NCBI GenBank assembly: GCA_963514095.1
Contig: OY741287.1
Coordinates: 11,924,944-11,988,943, forward strand
Source of the DNA: Eutrigla gurnardus
Taxonomy: Eukaryota; Chordata; Actinopteri; Perciformes; Triglidae
Direction: 5' to 3'
Length of the DNA stretch: 64,000 bases
Below, piece after piece: positions 62,497-64,000 of this stretch; within the stretch, counting starts at the first letter, position 1, and every line of letters begins with the position of its first letter. The notes below the pieces were generated by a model. That model was given only the letters and a program-made list of their open reading frames with translations, was not told where the DNA came from and searched no databases. The position numbers and the translations under genes are program-made.

Positions 62497-63090
62497 TAGG
62501 GCCCTTAATCTTGTTATAGCAGATGCAGCCAAATCGTCTGTAGTCTCCATCTCCTTCTTTGGTGTTCTCAAGAGATTGTACAATCTGTTTAGTTCCTCTG
62601 TGCAACGCTGGGCAGTTTTACAGGAACAGTTAAGTCTTTGTCAGTGACCAGATGGGAGGCCAGGGTTGGCAGTGTGGAAGTGGTGCGTTACTACCTGCCT
62701 GACATCATACAAGCATTCTCTGCTCTTCAAACCATCAGAAGAAGGACTCAGAGACAATGTCCACAGCAACCAGCAGAAAGGGTGAACTCGTGACATGGAG
62801 TTTGGTACTGTGCACTGTAATCTGGCACAACATATTGTATCAAATCAACCATGTCAACCATGTCAACAGTTCTTGAAAAACTTCAAAGAGAAACAAGTGC
62901 AGTGAGAGTATATCAAGATAATTTCAGGGAAAGTGGACTTGCTGCCTCTCAAAATGATGCTAGAGAGATAGCAGGAAACCTAGAGATTGACAGGACCTTC
63001 CCTGTAAGAAGACAGCGGAAAACAACCTGGCAGTTCCTATATGAGGGCAGAAAAGAAACGCAATCCACGCTAGATGAGCACTTTTAACAC
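62497..63090 (+). pseudogene. hAT transposase C-terminal fragment, right arm
   Basis: Plus-strand mirror of 37,240-37,829: LNLVIADAAKSS, LYNLFSSSVQRW, and a 78-codon frame with YQDNFRESGLAASQNDAREI. Broken by several stops. Confidence 0.7.
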
Positions 63091-63099
63091 TTTTCTGCC

Positions 63100-63400
63100 C
63101 CTCGTGGACCCAGCCAGGAGAAACAAAAGCGAGAGAAAGTAGACAGAGCCTCCAAGGTCATTGGCTGCAGTCTGCCTACCATAGCCTCACACTATGACAC
63201 CAGAATCATCAGAAGGTTAGAAACATCCCCACTGACCCCTCCCACTCAGCACATCACCTGTTCACTCTTTTACCATCAGGGAAGAGGTACAGAAGCATCA
63301 CCAGCAGATCCTCACGCTTCAGAGATAGCACCTAGCTCCAAACCCCCCACTTCAATATGGACTAATCCCCCCGTTACGTACAGTATGTGCTGCATCTCTG
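63100..63400 (+). pseudogene. LINE RT C-terminal fragment, right arm
   Basis: Mirror of 36,985-37,235, followed by its UTR and the 42-bp minisatellite at about 63,455-63,537. Confidence 0.5.
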
Positions 63401-63759
63401 TACAGTATGGTCTGGACAGACAGTGTCACCAGTGTTATGGTACTATGTACTATGGACTGTTCCACTGTACTATGGTCTGTCCCCCCTGTACTATGGACTG
63501 TTCCACTGTACTATGGTCTGTCCCCCCTGTACTATGGACTGTTCTTACTGCATCAAGCACTTCATGGACTGTTTACACAACCTGTTACACACATCCTCAT
63601 GTATTGTGTAATATATGTTGTTTATGTTCGTGCATTGATGTCAGGTGTGAATGTGAGCACACCGGGACCAATTCCTATCAACTGTATTGTTGAAATGGCT
63701 ATAATAAACTTCATAATATACTTGATACTTTACCGCTTGGACTCCGCTACACCGGGGCT

Positions 63760-64000
63760 GGATTCCGGAAAGCAGGTTTAGTTCAAACTCTGAGTTTAAG
63801 CCTGAGAAGAGGGACACTCTGGGTCCTCTGTTACACAAAGAGAGTGAACCTGACTCTGAGAACCTAACCTGCTCGCTGGCAGGTTTTCTTCAACAAACCC
63901 TGAGGTTCTCCTGATCCGTCTCCACCTTTTTCAGGAATCTGAACCAACTCTGGAAAAACGTGTCATCCTTTCCTCGTCAACCATCCATATGGAAGGAAAA
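63760..64000. mobile_element. PIF/Harbinger-like MITE, cut by window end
   Basis: Mirror of 36,320-36,567, starting at the terminal ggctggattccggaaagcag and running off the window. Confidence 0.6.

Larger units (their letters stand above)
53613..64000. repeat. Right arm of giant inverted duplication
   Basis: Mirror copy of the left arm, oriented so that the fossil transposase genes inside read on the plus strand. Has one more 30-bp minisatellite unit near 59,520-59,640 than the left arm. Confidence 0.95.

Overview
The window looks like teleost fish nuclear DNA. It has spliced genes with GT-AG introns, a scavenger-receptor (SRCR) gene of the kind expanded in fish, and a dense layering of vertebrate or fish transposons: hAT, piggyBac-like, PIF/Harbinger-like, L2-type LINEs, a tRNA-derived SINE and a BEL/Pao LTR element. 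Nothing bacterial or CRISPR-like was seen. All calls come from reading the sequence; no database search was run.

Layout. 1-5858 is a tandem duplication about 2.8-3.5 kb long. It is built from CT/GT microsatellite, A-rich ~54-bp repeats, 141-bp repeats and, in the second copy only, a GAGTACTAC array with perfect hairpins. 5.85-16.3 kb is a nest of transposons: a SINE, a piggyBac-like MITE, and a hAT transposase gene split by an L2 LINE that is itself split by another LINE 3' end, followed by a MITE with a second inverted repeat inside it. 16.35-35.27 kb is the 3' part of a plus-strand gene with five SRCR exons, one Ig-like exon, a transmembrane exon and a tyrosine-containing tail. A large intron holds a full-length BEL/Pao element (21,277-29,592; 5-bp CATTA target duplication; LTRs almost identical but coding region damaged) and further hAT and piggyBac-like debris.

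36.3-64 kb is a very large inverted duplication. The arms are at least 10.4 kb (about 36,320-46,806 and 53,613-64,000, running off the window) around a 6.8-kb unique core. The arms carry nested hAT elements whose 8-bp target duplications are present in both copies. The core holds two spliced genes that converge tail to tail with about 41-155 bp between their ends. One is a UBZ-type zinc-finger plus HECT E3 ubiquitin ligase-like gene (+). The other is a helix-turn-helix plus DDE integrase gene (-). Each is headed by an identical copy of the same promoter (three CCAAT boxes) and first exon, carried in the inverted repeat. The first exon splices in phase to either gene.

I read the 45,986-54,433 unit as a candidate undescribed DNA transposon that couples an integrase to a ubiquitin ligase. 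In this copy the ligase appears broken: a frameshift or stop lies just before the catalytic cysteine.
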